A stretch of 64,000 nucleotides of DNA from Paramecium sonneborni. Its lineage: Eukaryota; Ciliophora; Oligohymenophorea; Peniculida; Parameciidae. Made by a program: the position numbers and the translations under genes. The stretch lies in NCBI GenBank assembly GCA_905182985.1, contig CAJJDN010000107.1, positions 262,578 to 326,577 of the forward strand. The letters are read 5' to 3'. The notes under the pieces were generated by a model. The model did not search any database and was not told the DNA's origin. It saw only the letters and a program-made list of their open reading frames with translations. This document shows, piece after piece, positions 51,416 through 64,000 of the stretch. Position 1 is the stretch's first letter. Each line of letters opens with the position of its first letter.

Positions 51416-52491
51416 GTAATTATTGAAGATATTAATGTGATTTAAAGAATCTATATTATATATATTTATCAATGAGATAAAATTATAAGGACATTCATTT
51501 TCAAAACTTGAATAATAATCGATACAATAATTTAAAACTATTCTAAATTAATGCAATTGTTATTCAATAAAGTTCTTTTGAACTATATATTTAATTTATT
51601 TGAAGATTTAGAAATCATTGTTTATCATTGAATTAATTCTTTATTAACATATTATATTCTAAATATCAAGTTGAAAATAAATTGATTCATCATTTTAGTA
51701 TATATTTCTAATTTTAAATAATTATAACCTAGTAGACAATAGAAATAAACTATATTTAATAGATTCAAAACATTAAGATGTATGCCATCGTATTATTTTT
51801 AAGTTTTAGGATTTAAATTCTTATTAAAAATAAATTAGAAATAAGAAGGATGGAATACTTATATGTTTATTATTATGTTATTTGTAAGAAGAACCAAGAA
51901 TTATTATGCGATAGTGGTACTTTTAGAATTGGATTTTGTATTATTAAGAATAAATCAAATCAACTTTAGTGAAAAACTAATTCTTCCTTTATTTAATATA
52001 ATAGCTTATTGTTTTTTATAGAATATATGATGGGAGATGATTTTAATGAGGTTCTTTATTAAATGGATGTATATCAGAATCAGTTACTAGATTATTTTAT
52101 GTAGGTGAATTACTGTTGAGAATAGAATCATGATATAAAAAAGGGGGCAGATTTGAAACCATAAACTCTATTATTGAATTCATATAATAATTTAAGATTA
52201 GCAGGTTTGAATTATCTGAGATAGTATTAGAGAGAAAGATTGAATAAATAATTATATAGAACTAGAAGTATTAGCAATATATGAAATGAAAAAGTAATAT
52301 ATGAATATATAAATGGAATATAGAATTTCATATATATATAAGAAAATGATATTGATTCATTTAATGATTGAAGTAATATAGAAAAGAAGAAAAGTAAAAA
52401 TGAAAGATTGATTATAAGGTGTTTATATGTTGATGAAGATTGGGATGATTGAGGAAGTTAACTAAAATAGAAAGATTAATTAGAGAGATGA
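51416..52491 (+). other. Probable 5' exons of the BEACH gene, not resolved
   Basis: Coding-like forward segments in different frames: NEIKLQGHSFSKLEQQ (~51475), VLLNYIFNLFEDLEIIVYH (~51572), LLRINQINFSEKLILPLFN (~51935), MMGDDFNEVLYQMDVYQNQL (~52027, followed by a 21-nt intron), LKPQTLLLNSYNNLRLAGLN (~52155). Ordinary short introns join some, not all. They look like the helical N-terminus of the large protein that follows. Confidence 0.45.
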
Positions 52492-55400
52492 GGAAAAGAT
52501 GAATTGGTAAAAGTAATTAAGAATTTCTATGATTAATATATACTAATGTTAAAGTACTTTCATGATTTATCTAATGAGTACTTTTAAAGTACATACAATG
52601 CTTAGACTATGAGTAATTGTATCTAAGGTTTATATGAGTATCTGAAATAGGAGAAGAATGAAGATCAATTCGTCTTGAATAATGGAGGAATTAAACTTAT
52701 CAATCCATTCTAATGGCATTTTGAAAAGTAATATTCAATATGTTTAACATTTAATCCTTAAGGAGATGGAACACTTTTCTAATTTTCATCATCTCATATT
52801 GATGGCAAAAGAATCATTGCTAATGGAGTTCATTGTTATATTATGGCTGGTGTCATATTCTATAAAAATGTATATTAGAGATTCACACTTGAAAAAGTTA
52901 TTGTAGAAGATTATTCTACCAATAATAAATTAGGAGATGCACTTATGAATGCTTGGAATGAATTAATTATTTCACATGAATGTGGAAAACTATATTCCAG
53001 ACCAAAGTTTATATATTCAATTAATCAGAAAAAAAATAGTGTACAGATTGAGTATCCTAAAATTAGGAATCAAAATCTAGAAATACTTTACTTTTAAAAT
53101 ATTAAATGTAAAGTTAAAGAAATCTCAGTTTATAATGAAGTTGTTGATTTACATCTCAAATCACCATTTTATTAAATCTATCCTATTTATGATCCAAATT
53201 AATAAAAAAGAGTTAATGATAGAATCTAAAATGTTGTCTATGAACTCTTAGGAGATACCAAAATGACATCATCATTATAAAAATATGATTTTGTAGAATT
53301 TGGAGGTATTCAATTACTTATTCCACTTTTTGATCTTATTTAATATTATGATCATTCTCTAATTGATGATTTATTTCAAATCCTACTTTACACTCTATTA
53401 TAAGATAGTTAAATCAATAAAAATTAAATTGTTAATATGAAACTATTTTAATAAATTGCTTAAATTATTAAAGTTGATATTCCTAATCTCTCTTACATTT
53501 TATAAATTAAATAAAAAATTGAAGACTAAGATATTTTAAATCAACTTTTATTATTAATCATTGATATCAATTTTATCAAACGAGTCACTGATGAATAATA
53601 ATATTGTATTCTTCTCTAACAATTCTATATCAATGATCATTAAAAATATTTAAAAGTCACATCAATCTAATACCTAGCTCAAGTCTTAGTTAGTGTCAAT
53701 TAAAAAAGTTTAATTCAAGATCAAATACTATAAATTATGATCTATACCTGTTAATATAACTTTAATACACTAAAAGATCAATTCAAATTATTCTTAAAAG
53801 TAGCTGAAGCCTCTACAATTGAACTTAAAATTAAAGCAATTTAAAGTGCTACCAGATTACTTTCAGATTTATTTAGAGATGATTAAGAAAATTTCATTCT
53901 TTTCAGAAATTACAACATTTAAAATCAAATACTAAATGATATCTTTCTTCTCTTATAGACTGATAGCATAGATTGCTTAGTAGCTACTATTACATTATTA
54001 GGATAAATGCTTCATGGCACTAATGATATCTTAACTTAAGGAATGATCTCATATATTTCTAAAGCTATTTGTGTAAACAATAACATTGATAATCTTTTAA
54101 ATTCTTTAACATAATTACTCAAAATTAATTGTTTATGTGTTGAAATACTTTAATATCTATATACTTAAACTAGATAATAAAACATTCTTGAGTATTACCT
54201 CAATTATGTCAATAAAATAAGTATTGAATAATAATAACTTATACTTAAATAACATTCTATATGGTTTTTAGATTAAATGAAATTTGAAATTAATCATAAA
54301 ATTCTAGATATTTTTCTGTGTCTCCTAAAATTTAATCCTCAATTTATGTTTTAAATACTAATCCATTTTTAGATTAGAAAAGATTTATCAGCACTTATAA
54401 CTGTTGTTACTGAAGTTATTGAACTTTTTAATGAAGAACAAATATATTCTGTATAATAGATGATACTTTAAATTTATTTCTCTGTTCAATCATTTAAAAA
54501 TTTTGAAACATTTTTAACTAAATTAATTAAATATGTTATATATTTAGAAAATGAACAAGAATTATCAAAAATAGTTTAATAAAAAGAACTACCATTTGCT
54601 ATTCAAAAAGTTATTAATTTAAGTTGTCCAATTGATAAACTAAAAGAATGGTTATTCTATTTTACTAAACTTTTTGAATAAATTAAAAATCTTAATATTG
54701 AAGATAGTGAAAACTTTATAAATTAAATCATTGATTTACTTAAAGCAATTCAATCTTAATCTTAAGATTAATAAATAAAAGAGAACATTGAATATTTTTT
54801 CACTCAAAATGTTTTAATTCTTCAATCCCTTTCTTAACAATAAGTGCAAATATTTGATTCAATTAAATTTTAGGAAGATTTCCAGATATTGTAAGAATCA
54901 TTATTACTAGAATGGACATAATAATAATAAGATATTAAAATGGCCTAATCAGAACAGTTATCTAAACTAACTGATGAAATCAATTAAACTGTAGAATCAA
55001 TGTAAGTATCAGTTTATAATTTAATGAATAAAACTAGAAAGATTAGATAACGATGGTGTAAGCTTTGGCATAATTTAAGAATAACAGCTTATAGACCAAC
55101 AGATTGTAAATTTTAAGTAGATGAGTAAATTGATCATGATTACAAATTTAAAGAGAATCCCTTTTATATAAATAAAATTGCAAAATACATAAATAAATAT
55201 TATGCTCGTCCAATTTTAAAAATAAAGTTTAAAAAGAATCCTTAATTTGAGAATGATCCCTAAGTACTTTTAGAAAAGAAATAATAGTATAAATGTTTTT
55301 GGTTAAAGAGTTTGTATTTAAAATAAGGTGGTGTAACAATAGGTGAGGATAAAATAACATTTTCTTATTACTAATATTCATAATAAGCAAATCATATTAC

Positions 55401-57418
55401 TTTATTATCACATACAATTCCAAATCATAAACCATTTAAGAAATCATGGAAAATAAATTCAATAAGATGGCTGTATGAGAGAATATATATAAGAAATAGA
55501 AATGCAATTGAAATAATATTTAAAGATGGAGAATCATTATATTTGATATTTTAAGATTAAGGATTGAAAGAAGAAGTAATAGAGAGATTGAAAATATAGC
55601 CAAAACAATGTGATTTTAATAAAGTGAGCAATTTCAAATATTTGATGTATTTGAATTTTTTATCTTGCAGATCTTATATAGATTTGACAAGATATCCAGT
55701 ATTTCCTTGGGTTTTAAAAGGAAATGCTTCAGATTTTGATGATAACGATATAGCATCAATATAAAATGAGATAAATTATCGAGATCTATCTCTCCCAATA
55801 GGGGCATGTGGTAGTGAGAATAGATTAGATTAATTTATTAAGAGATTTGAAAATGAATAGTTTTATTATGGAACACATTATTCAAGTTAAGCATTGGTGT
55901 CTTAATATTTAGTAAGATTGAGTCCATTTACAGAAGCAGCAATATCAATATAAGATGGTAAATTTGATATTCCAGATAGACTTTTTAGATCAATAATGAA
56001 ATCATGGATGGATTGTAATAATGAAATGGCTGATGTAAGAGAATTGACTCCTGAATTCTTTTATTTACCTGAAGCATTTTTAAATCTAAATGGATATAAT
56101 TTTGGTAAATTATAAAATACTTAAATTGTAAACAATGTTTAATTACCATTCTATTCAAATAAGAATCCTTTTTATTTTGTGGCTTAAAATATGATTGCAT
56201 TAGAAAGTGAGTATGCAATTAAATTAAATGAATGGATTGATTTAATTTGGGGATATAAATAATAAGGACCTGCTGCAATTGATTCATTTAATGTATTTTA
56301 TCCATTGACATACTCTAATTTTGATGAAAACAGTATAGAAATTCATGAGTTAGCTATGGAAACATAGATTGCACATTTTGGTTAAACACCAGAATAAGTA
56401 TTTTATAAACCACATGCTTAAAAGAATTATTTAATAGATAAAAATTAATGGTAGATACCAAAGAATAAAAAATCATAATGTAAATTAATCTATTTAATTT
56501 GTAATAATAATAAAGTTGTTAGTATATAAGAGGATTTTACATTAATTTAATGGTAGATACTTAAAAGTTAATATCAATTGCAATTAGAAAAATAGGTTTA
56601 ATTACCTCGAGTACGTTTTGATGCAATGATTAGATTCACATAACTACCAATACTTGTATTGATTGAATAATAAATCATATTATTTGGTGGAAATAACAAC
56701 GGAACACTTACATATTAATGTTTAGATAATTTGAAGATGTAAGGAGTGATTGAACTGGAAAGTGAGATAATAAATAACTATTGCACTGTTACTATTATTG
56801 AATCTAACAAATATCAAAATATTGTTATACTAGGAACTAATAAGGGATTTGTGTATTATTATAATAAGGTACTTCAAAATAAATAAGATGTAAAATAAGA
56901 GGAATTATTAAAAGGTAAATACGTCATCTATGACACAACATCATAAATCAATTCAATTTCAATTTCAGATAAGCTGACTATCTTTTGTGTAGGAACTTAA
57001 GATGGAACTATATTCATATATAATTTGTATAACCGCACACTCTTTAGATATATTAATCATCCAAAAAGACTACCTATTTTTTATTTAAGACTAAGTTATT
57101 CACCTTTACCTTGCATTTTGTTTAGTTCACATGATGAAAGGATTATATCTTATTCAATAAATGGGTTCCTATTACAATCCTTATAAGTGAAAGGAAATAT
57201 AGAATATATTGAAATAAAGAAATCTTCCATAAATACTTTGGTATCAAATTTATAATAAATTTTAGATTGTGATCACAGAAAATAATGTTTATGAATATAG
57301 ATTACCATTTTTGGATAGACTATCAGTTGTATCAGCCTAGATTTGTACAAGATATGTATAGGCAACAAAACAAATTTCAATATATGGTTGTAAATCTGGT
57401 GAACTACGTATAATTTGA
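52492..57418 (+). CDS. BEACH-WD40 protein (LYST/neurobeachin type), 5' end uncertain
   Basis: More than 1,600 residues in one nearly unbroken frame. A long helical (armadillo-like) N-terminal part is followed by a PH-like segment, then the BEACH domain: SYIDLTRYPVFPWVL, RDLSLPIGACG, FYYGTHYSSQALVSQYL, VRLSPFTEAAISIQDGKFD, DVRELTPEFFYLPEAFLN, WIDLIWGYKQQGPAA, NVFYPLTY, METQIAHFGQTPEQVF. WD-type repeats end the protein, with a 25-nt intron near 57239. BEACH proteins act in vesicle fusion/fission, lysosome size control and ciliary or contractile-vacuole traffic. The frame is open from 52492 (first in-frame ATG 52546); exons upstream are likely. Confidence 0.85.
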
Positions 57419-57457
57419 GAATTAGTTTAAATAAAATTTGATATATAATATTATATA

Positions 57458-60400
57458 ATGTTGCATTCTCCATTGATTGAGGATCATGATGAAAGATAAT
57501 AAGTGTTGATAAAACATAGCAAAACTAAAACAATATGGATAATAGTTCGTTATATATTATCAGATATAGTTAAGAGACCTAGATCTTTTAAGATAGGATT
57601 ATTTACAATCTATTTAGTTGTAACATTTCTAGCATTACTTGAAAGTGCAATCCAACTATCTCCATTAATATTTATTTAATTGGCAGAAACACAATCTGGA
57701 GATAGTGACTTAGTATTTGCTCCTGTTTCCTCAATTAATAAATCAATGACATATGAATCAACATCTACCTTTATCAATACAACAGAAATTAATGAATATT
57801 TTAATTCGACTTAAGGTATATTTGGATCATCACCAAGATGGTTATTGACTGGAAATCTAATTAATAATAATACTCATGTGTAGAAAATTAATTAGAAATT
57901 AAGAACTTTTGTTCTCATACTCAATTAAACTTAAGAAATCAGTATTGGATTAGGTCGTAGATCCACTTAAAATTATATGAATGCAAATTAAGTATAAGTT
58001 TCAGCTTCTACTCTAAGAGGATTAAATGCAAGTGTTGGTGATGTATTATAAGTAAATATTGATGTAGATGAATTAATATCATTATTAGATGGAAATACTT
58101 AAAGTGATAGTGAATTATATTTTTATTAATTTATTAATACAACTATTAATAAACCTTTAAGAAATATTTTTGGAGATGATTTTGAAAATATAAAAATTCA
58201 AAGAGAAGAAATTTAAACGAGAACAGAAGAAATTGTATTCATTGCTGATTAATTAGAAGCCAATGAAGAAATGAAAAATTAATCTAAAGAAATTGTTGAA
58301 GATTTCATTTAAGCTTAAAATATTACTGAAAATGAAAAAAAATTATTTTTACAATTCATTGATTTTGAATATTCTAGAAATCTTAGTGAAGATGCTAGAA
58401 CCTTATAAAGATTTGCATATAAATTAAATGAAAGTGTCACTGTTTTTGAAATCGAATTGGCTATATCTAGTCTCGTTGCTCAAAGTGTCAATTTTACTTT
58501 TGATGTTGTTGTCATAGAGTCAATAGAATCACCTAAAGGAAAATGGTAAGATGGATTTAATGCTTTATTAATGGATTAATCTAATGCCACAAATATTCTA
58601 GTTGAAGGCTTTCTTTCCAAATTTGAAGAAGTTGTCATAGATCAAAGATTAAATGATAATACTACTATTGGAGCTGTAGCAGAGTTAATACCGATAGATT
58701 TTTTTAAGTCATTTATTTAAAATAATACTCAAGATATCTATTTACCAGATTATTCATTATCTTAGAATTTAGTTTTAAAAAACAGGTTAAATATATATTA
58801 AGATAAAGATACAATTAAATCGAATATTATTGATATTACAAATTAATTCTTTAAAAAAACTGGATTTAATTATCCTGTTTAGGCAACATCAACTTTAGCA
58901 ACAGCTGTTTCAAATTATTTTATTATGAAAAATTTCATTGATAATCTAATTGCTGCAGCAACAATGATATTATTAATGTTATCTATACTTTTAATTTATT
59001 CTTTAATGATTGGTGATGTAGAAGAGAAGACTTATGAATTTGGAATGTTAAGAGCTTTAGGATTTAGAAAATCATGGCTTATTATCTTATTATTATTATA
59101 AGCATTAACATTCGCAAGTAATTTTATTATTATTTTATATCTTTAGTACCAGGTTTATTATTAGCATTAATTACATGTTATATTCTCAATTCTTTAGTAT
59201 GTATGTTAATTTTTGAGACAACTGATTTGGTTTCAAATTATGTTATTGCAAATTAAGCCATATATTTAGCTGTTAGTTTGGGTATATTGATACCAATTAT
59301 CAGCAATATATTTCCAATTTAAAGAGCACTATCCAAAACCTTAAGAGATTCTTTAGATTTATATCATAGAACAATTTAAGAAGTTATGGTAAATGTTGTA
59401 AAACTAGAGAAGATGGGTATATCTTTAAACTAAACATTTTGTTCATTACTTTTAGTTGCTATAGGTTTTGTTAGTTATTATTTAATACCAATGGCATTCA
59501 TTTTTAATAATATAACTTTGGGATTAAATATCATTAATATCATATTTATAATCATGATCATAGGGTTTATGCTTTTGGTAAATTTATTATAAGCTCCATT
59601 AGAGAGAGCTATATTAAATAGTATTTTATGGATTTGTAAATTTGATAGAAATCTTAAGTAGATAATTTTTAAGAATTTGAAAGGTCATGCAAACAGGAAT
59701 TGGAAAACAACATTTATGTATTCACTTGCTCTATCGTTTATTTTATTTGCAGGAGCATCATTAACTCTTAATTCTAAAGTAATTGGGGATGCATTATAAT
59801 CTACATTAGGAGGAGATGTTACTGTATTAGTATTACCGACTGATAAGATTGGTTTAGATGAATATCAAATACGTTAACACTTAGAGAGAGAAAAGCTTCA
59901 AGATTCTACATTAATTTAAAGTTATAGTTTTAATGCCTTAATTTTAACAAATTTTCCATTTTGTAGCAGGGTTTAATGGTTTACTACAATGGCTACATTT
60001 CCTTGGGCAAAAATTAGATTAGGTGGTGTAGAACCAAATTATTTAGAAACAATCATGTAAGAATATTATCTACCTGATGATTTTGATGATTAAGTTTCTT
60101 ATCCATAATTAAAAAGTGGTAAAAAAGATGGTGTATATGGACTTTATAATAGAAGTGGAAATTTGGATATTGAAAGTGAAGATGATGTTTTTAAGATTGT
60201 ATCTACAATGTCTATTAGAGATAGTTATTACAAGGATCTCAATTTAACTAGACCATAATCAAAAGATGAAATAGATAGAGAAATTAATGTAATTATTCCA
60301 AAAGGATATAAATATGAAATTTCAGTTGATGTTAATACTCCATCTCTCATTTATTGGTATGGTTATTATAGAATAAATGTTCGACATACAGCATCAAAAG

Positions 60401-61149
60401 TTCCTGGTTTTTAATTTTCATCCTACAGATAAATTGCTTAATTCGGATAAGGAATAATTTCAATGCCAGATTAATTATATATGTTAAATACATACTTCAG
60501 AGGAGATATACAGAATATTTCCAGTATTATTTAACCAAATGTTAGAGAATATTTGAGTAGTTTACCAAAGGGTTTAAGTTATGGATTGCCAAAAACTAGT
60601 TTGAGAATAAAATTTGGTAGAAAAATTAGTTAATAAGAGAGAGTAGATTTTTGCAATAGACTTAGAAATTATTTTAGAAATGATTAAACTTTACTATTCG
60701 ATGTATAGACATTAAAATAGGAAGCAGAAAATGCTTTTTTTTATATTTAGATTTTGAACATAGTTGTTGCTGTGATTGCCTTAACATTATCATTTTTTTT
60801 AATTCTTATATCATTTGTAGGGAATGTGAAAGACAATTCATGGGAGTTTGGGGTCTTAAGAGCAATAGGATTAAATAAAAATCAACTAACAAGAATTTAT
60901 GTTTATGAGGCAATTTCATTAATTACTGCATCTGGTATATTAGGTACTTTCATTGGAATTTCTTTGGCTATATTATTGACTCTATAAATTCTTATGTTTG
61001 TAGAACTTCCATTTGTTTTAATGTTTCCAACTGCTACTTTTTTAATTACTTGTCTTGGAGGATTTGTGACAGCAGTATTTGCAAGTTATTTAGCGGTCTT
61101 AGATATGAAAGATAAAAGCATTTCAGTTATTTTAAAAGGGTTGCTATGA
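57458..61149 (+). CDS. FtsX-like permease with two modules, paralogue 1
   Basis: About 1,220 residues, MLHSPLIEDHDERQQ at the start. An N-terminal membrane helix follows, then a ~430-residue extracellular domain. Two FtsX permease modules are seen: EEKTYEFGMLRALGFRKSW with three helices, and near the end NSWEFGVLRAIGLNKNQL with its own helices. A second ectodomain lies between them. No ATP-binding cassette is present, so it must work with another protein or as a mechanosensitive scaffold. FtsX proteins in bacteria and some protists are lipid/lipoprotein or peptide transport permeases. The only intron (59118-59146, 29 nt) lies in a tract identical to the next gene. Confidence 0.8.
58945..59181. 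repeat. 237-bp tract identical to 62681-62917
   Basis: Covers the first helix, FGMLRALGFRKSW motif and the 29-nt intron of paralogue 1. Every base equals the matching tract in paralogue 2, while both flanks differ at once. Confidence 0.9.
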
Positions 61150-61198
61150 TATTTTTTTAATATTTCTAACAATTTAATGATAAATATTAATACTTAGT

Positions 61199-64000
61199 AT
61201 GGCTTAAGTTGATGAAATTCAACCATCTTAAATAGAAACACAGCAAAGTAATTCTCAAAGGCTTATTCGACTCTTTTTTAATTACATTTTGTCTGATATT
61301 GCGAAAAGACCACGCTCTTTTAAGATTGGATTATTCTCAACATATATTGTTATTGCTTTTTTAGGATTACTTTAATGTTTAAAGTGTCTAAGTCCTTTTA
61401 TTTTTCTTTAGTTAGCTGAAACATCTGTTGGCGATACAGATTTATAGTTTTTACCTAAAACTATTACAAACTAAAGCAATTTCAGACTAATCAACATAAC
61501 TGAATTGCGCTAAGTATTTAACTTATTTTAAGTAGTATACATCTTAAATCAATGAATTTCTAGATATATCTCCAAGATGGTTATTGATTTGTGATATACA
61601 CAATCCTAAAGCCTAAATCAATTTGACTTCTTTTTTTATGATTCTTGATTCAGAACTTGAAAATAGTATTGGACTTGGTAGAAGATTAGACACTGATATT
61701 ATTACATCCAATTAAATTTATATTACTTAAGGACTTTAAAAAGGACTTGGTGTATAAATTGGAGATTATATTCAAATTAAATTTAGTGTTCTTTAATTTC
61801 TAAAAAATTTAGGATTTAAAACATCAGAAGTTGAATCTAAAAATAATTTAAGAGATTCATTCAAAAATTTCATCAATAATCTCTTATAAATTTCTAATGA
61901 TGATATACTTTATAGAAAATTTGATGTTTAAACAATTTTATAATTTTCTAAGGAATATAAATATTATGTGAAAGATGTGGAAAAGTCTAAGTGGAAGAAA
62001 AAATAAACAAAAAATAGATTTATTTCATCAATTTATAGTTTAAATCTTACTAATCATCAGAAGAGATTAGGTAAAAAATTAGTGGATTTTTTATTCACTA
62101 GAAATATGACTAATGATGCTTAGTATTTTTATAGATTTGCTTCTCGATTATCAAAATTTACAAAAGAAGTGACAATATTATAAATTGAGGATGGTTTATT
62201 TGATATTGCTATTGAAATGGTTGAATTTTAATTAAATTTTTAAGTTTATTAAAGTGTTTAATCTCCTAAAGGTAAATGGACAGAAGCATTAGGTATGATG
62301 GTTTATATGGATTATAAAAATGCAAGTCATATTTTTATGGAAGCTATACTTGATAGACTTGACAAAGTAGTTAAAGAAAAGAAAAAGTACGATAAAGGTA
62401 TAGCAGGAGCAATATCAACATTAATTCCTGTTTTAGAAACACGAGATACAGTAATGGGCAAACTTAAACATTTAAAACTATAAGAATATTCTTTAATGGC
62501 TAATCTTGTTTTCAAAAATAAATATCCTAAATATGAAAGTCCATAAAATGCCAGAGATATTGTTATCTCGACAACAAATTAATTTTACTCAATTGCAGGA
62601 TACGATTATCCAGTCTCAATAATGGCTCCATTAGGTTACATAATTTAATTATATCATTTAATAAAGCACTTTATTGAAACTCTAATTGCTGCAGCAACAA
62701 TGATATTATTAATGTTATCTATACTTTTAATTTATTCTTTAATGATTGGTGATGTAGAAGAGAAGACTTATGAATTTGGAATGTTAAGAGCTTTAGGATT
62801 TAGAAAATCATGGCTTATTATCTTATTATTATTATAAGCATTAACATTCGCAAGTAATTTTATTATTATTTTATATCTTTAGTACCAGGTTTATTATTAG
62901 CATTAATTACATGTTATCTCTTAAATAGTATAATATCTATGTATATCTTCAATATGTCTCTTTTGATTTCCTCATATAGTCTTCCAATTTAAGCTTTATT
63001 ATTTTCATTAAGTGTTGGAATCTGTATGCCTATCATTAGCAACATTTTACCAATCTAATAGGCTTTATCGAAAACTTTAAGAGATTCATTGAATTTACTT
63101 CATAAAGTTATTAGCAACATAAATGTAACTGTTATGAAATTAGAAAAAATGGGTATAAATTTAAATTAAACTATATATTCAATTATGTTAATATCTATAG
63201 GATTTATAAGTTATTATATTATTCCTATGAATATTGTTTATTAAAATATTGGATTTGCCATTTTTATACTAAATATTGTATTTATCACAATGTTAGTTGG
63301 TATAACAATGATTATAAATTTGATTTAAAAAGTAGTTGAGAAAATAATTCTCCATATTATTCTATGTATAAAATCATCAGATAAAAATCTGAAATCAATA
63401 ATTTTAAATAATTTACATAGTCATGAGAGTAAGAATGCAAAAACAACATTAATTTATTCACTTGGATTATCATTGATTATTTTTACAGGATCATCATTTG
63501 TATTAATGAATTAAATGATGGGGAATTTTATAAATATTAATACAGCATCAGATATTCGTATATTTGATGTCTCTAAAAAATTTGGATTAGATGAATATCG
63601 TTTAAGATAACATCTTTTATGGGAGTAATAAAATGATCCTACGTTAATCAAAGATTATACATTTAGTGCATTACCATTAAATAATTATCCTGGGATGGTA
63701 AACATTTTTTAGATATCTCCATTGTCAAATTTTCCAAAAAAAAGAATAAATCTTTAGCCAGTTGAAAAGAATTTTTTAAACTCTATTTCAATTTAGTATT
63801 ATTAACCAACTGAATATAATACACAATTAAAAGATGTGAGATATTTAGAGAATGGTTTAAGAGATGGTGTATATGATCTTTATAATCGTGCTTTTAATTT
63901 TGATATATAATCAGATTCGGATGAATTTGGAATAGTTTCTAATCGAAAATATAAAAAAGAATATGAAGCGTCAGAGAAAAAGGAAGGAAAAAAGAGAATA
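61199..64000 (+). CDS. FtsX-like permease with two modules, paralogue 2 (3' end beyond window)
   Basis: Starts 50 bp after paralogue 1 on the same strand: MAQVDEIQPSQIETQQ, then FNYILSDIAKRPRSFKIGLF, the same N-terminal helix region as its neighbour (SDIVKRPRSFKIGLF). Layout is parallel: ectodomain, FtsX motif FGMLRALGFRKSW, helices, second ectodomain, running off the right edge. Outside the shared tract the two proteins are clearly diverged. Introns: 22 nt near 61514 and the 29-nt one within the shared tract. Function as for paralogue 1; a tandem gene pair made by duplication. Confidence 0.8.
62681..62917. repeat. 237-bp tract identical to 58945-59181
   Basis: Second member of the identical pair, in paralogue 2, intron included. 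Same direction, about 3.7 kb apart. Confidence 0.9.

Overview
The window is a piece of ciliate macronuclear genome, almost certainly a Paramecium species. It is extremely AT-rich. Recognisable proteins read through only when TAA and TAG are taken as glutamine and TGA is the sole stop. Most genes carry very short introns of about 19-34 nt (GTA...AG). Genes are packed on both strands with gaps often below 100 bp. Read with the standard code, only spurious short ORFs appear, so every gene here was rebuilt by hand from the ciliate code and small introns; exon joins should be treated as models.

Layout: 1-4.6 kb holds an LRR/IQ protein cut by the left edge, the NC2-alpha transcription repressor subunit, and a kinase with EF-hands. 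4.7-18 kb holds a CLEC16A-like protein, an STK32-like kinase, an ER membrane protein, a sterol-desaturase-family enzyme, a zinc-finger protein, several small unknown genes, a three-repeat Myb protein and a GDP-hexose phosphorylase. 18.1-25.1 kb is a damaged stretch of assembly: two exact direct duplications (1,364 bp around one N, 1,104 bp around a 59-N gap) cut copies of a second Myb gene, eEF1B-gamma, a TMEM135-like gene and an unidentified gene. 25.2-31.1 kb holds a CDPK, a SAPS-family PP6 regulatory subunit and a full-length but broken NagB/PIG-L fusion pseudogene. 31.4-47.6 kb holds a giant type I membrane protein, a cGMP-dependent-type kinase with an acylation signal, SPEF1, a broken casein-kinase-1-like gene, a Rab GTPase, USP14 and an SF-assemblin. 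47.6-64 kb holds a K+ channel with cyclic-nucleotide domain and zinc knuckle, a BEACH-WD protein, and two tandem FtsX-like permeases; the second runs off the right edge.

The genes do not form one pathway. Themes fit a ciliated unicell: cilia and cytoskeleton (SPEF1, SF-assemblin), Ca2+/cyclic nucleotide signalling (CDPK, PKG-type kinase, K+ channel), membrane traffic and autophagy (Rab, BEACH, CLEC16A), and general housekeeping.

The strongest observations are the 237-bp identical tract (intron included) shared by the otherwise diverged tandem FtsX paralogues, which looks like gene conversion; the decayed NagB/PIG-L fusion; and the two assembly duplications that create false gene fragments. 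I did not find a mobile element, CRISPR array, rRNA or tRNA gene that I could support, nor a convincing unknown multi-gene system.
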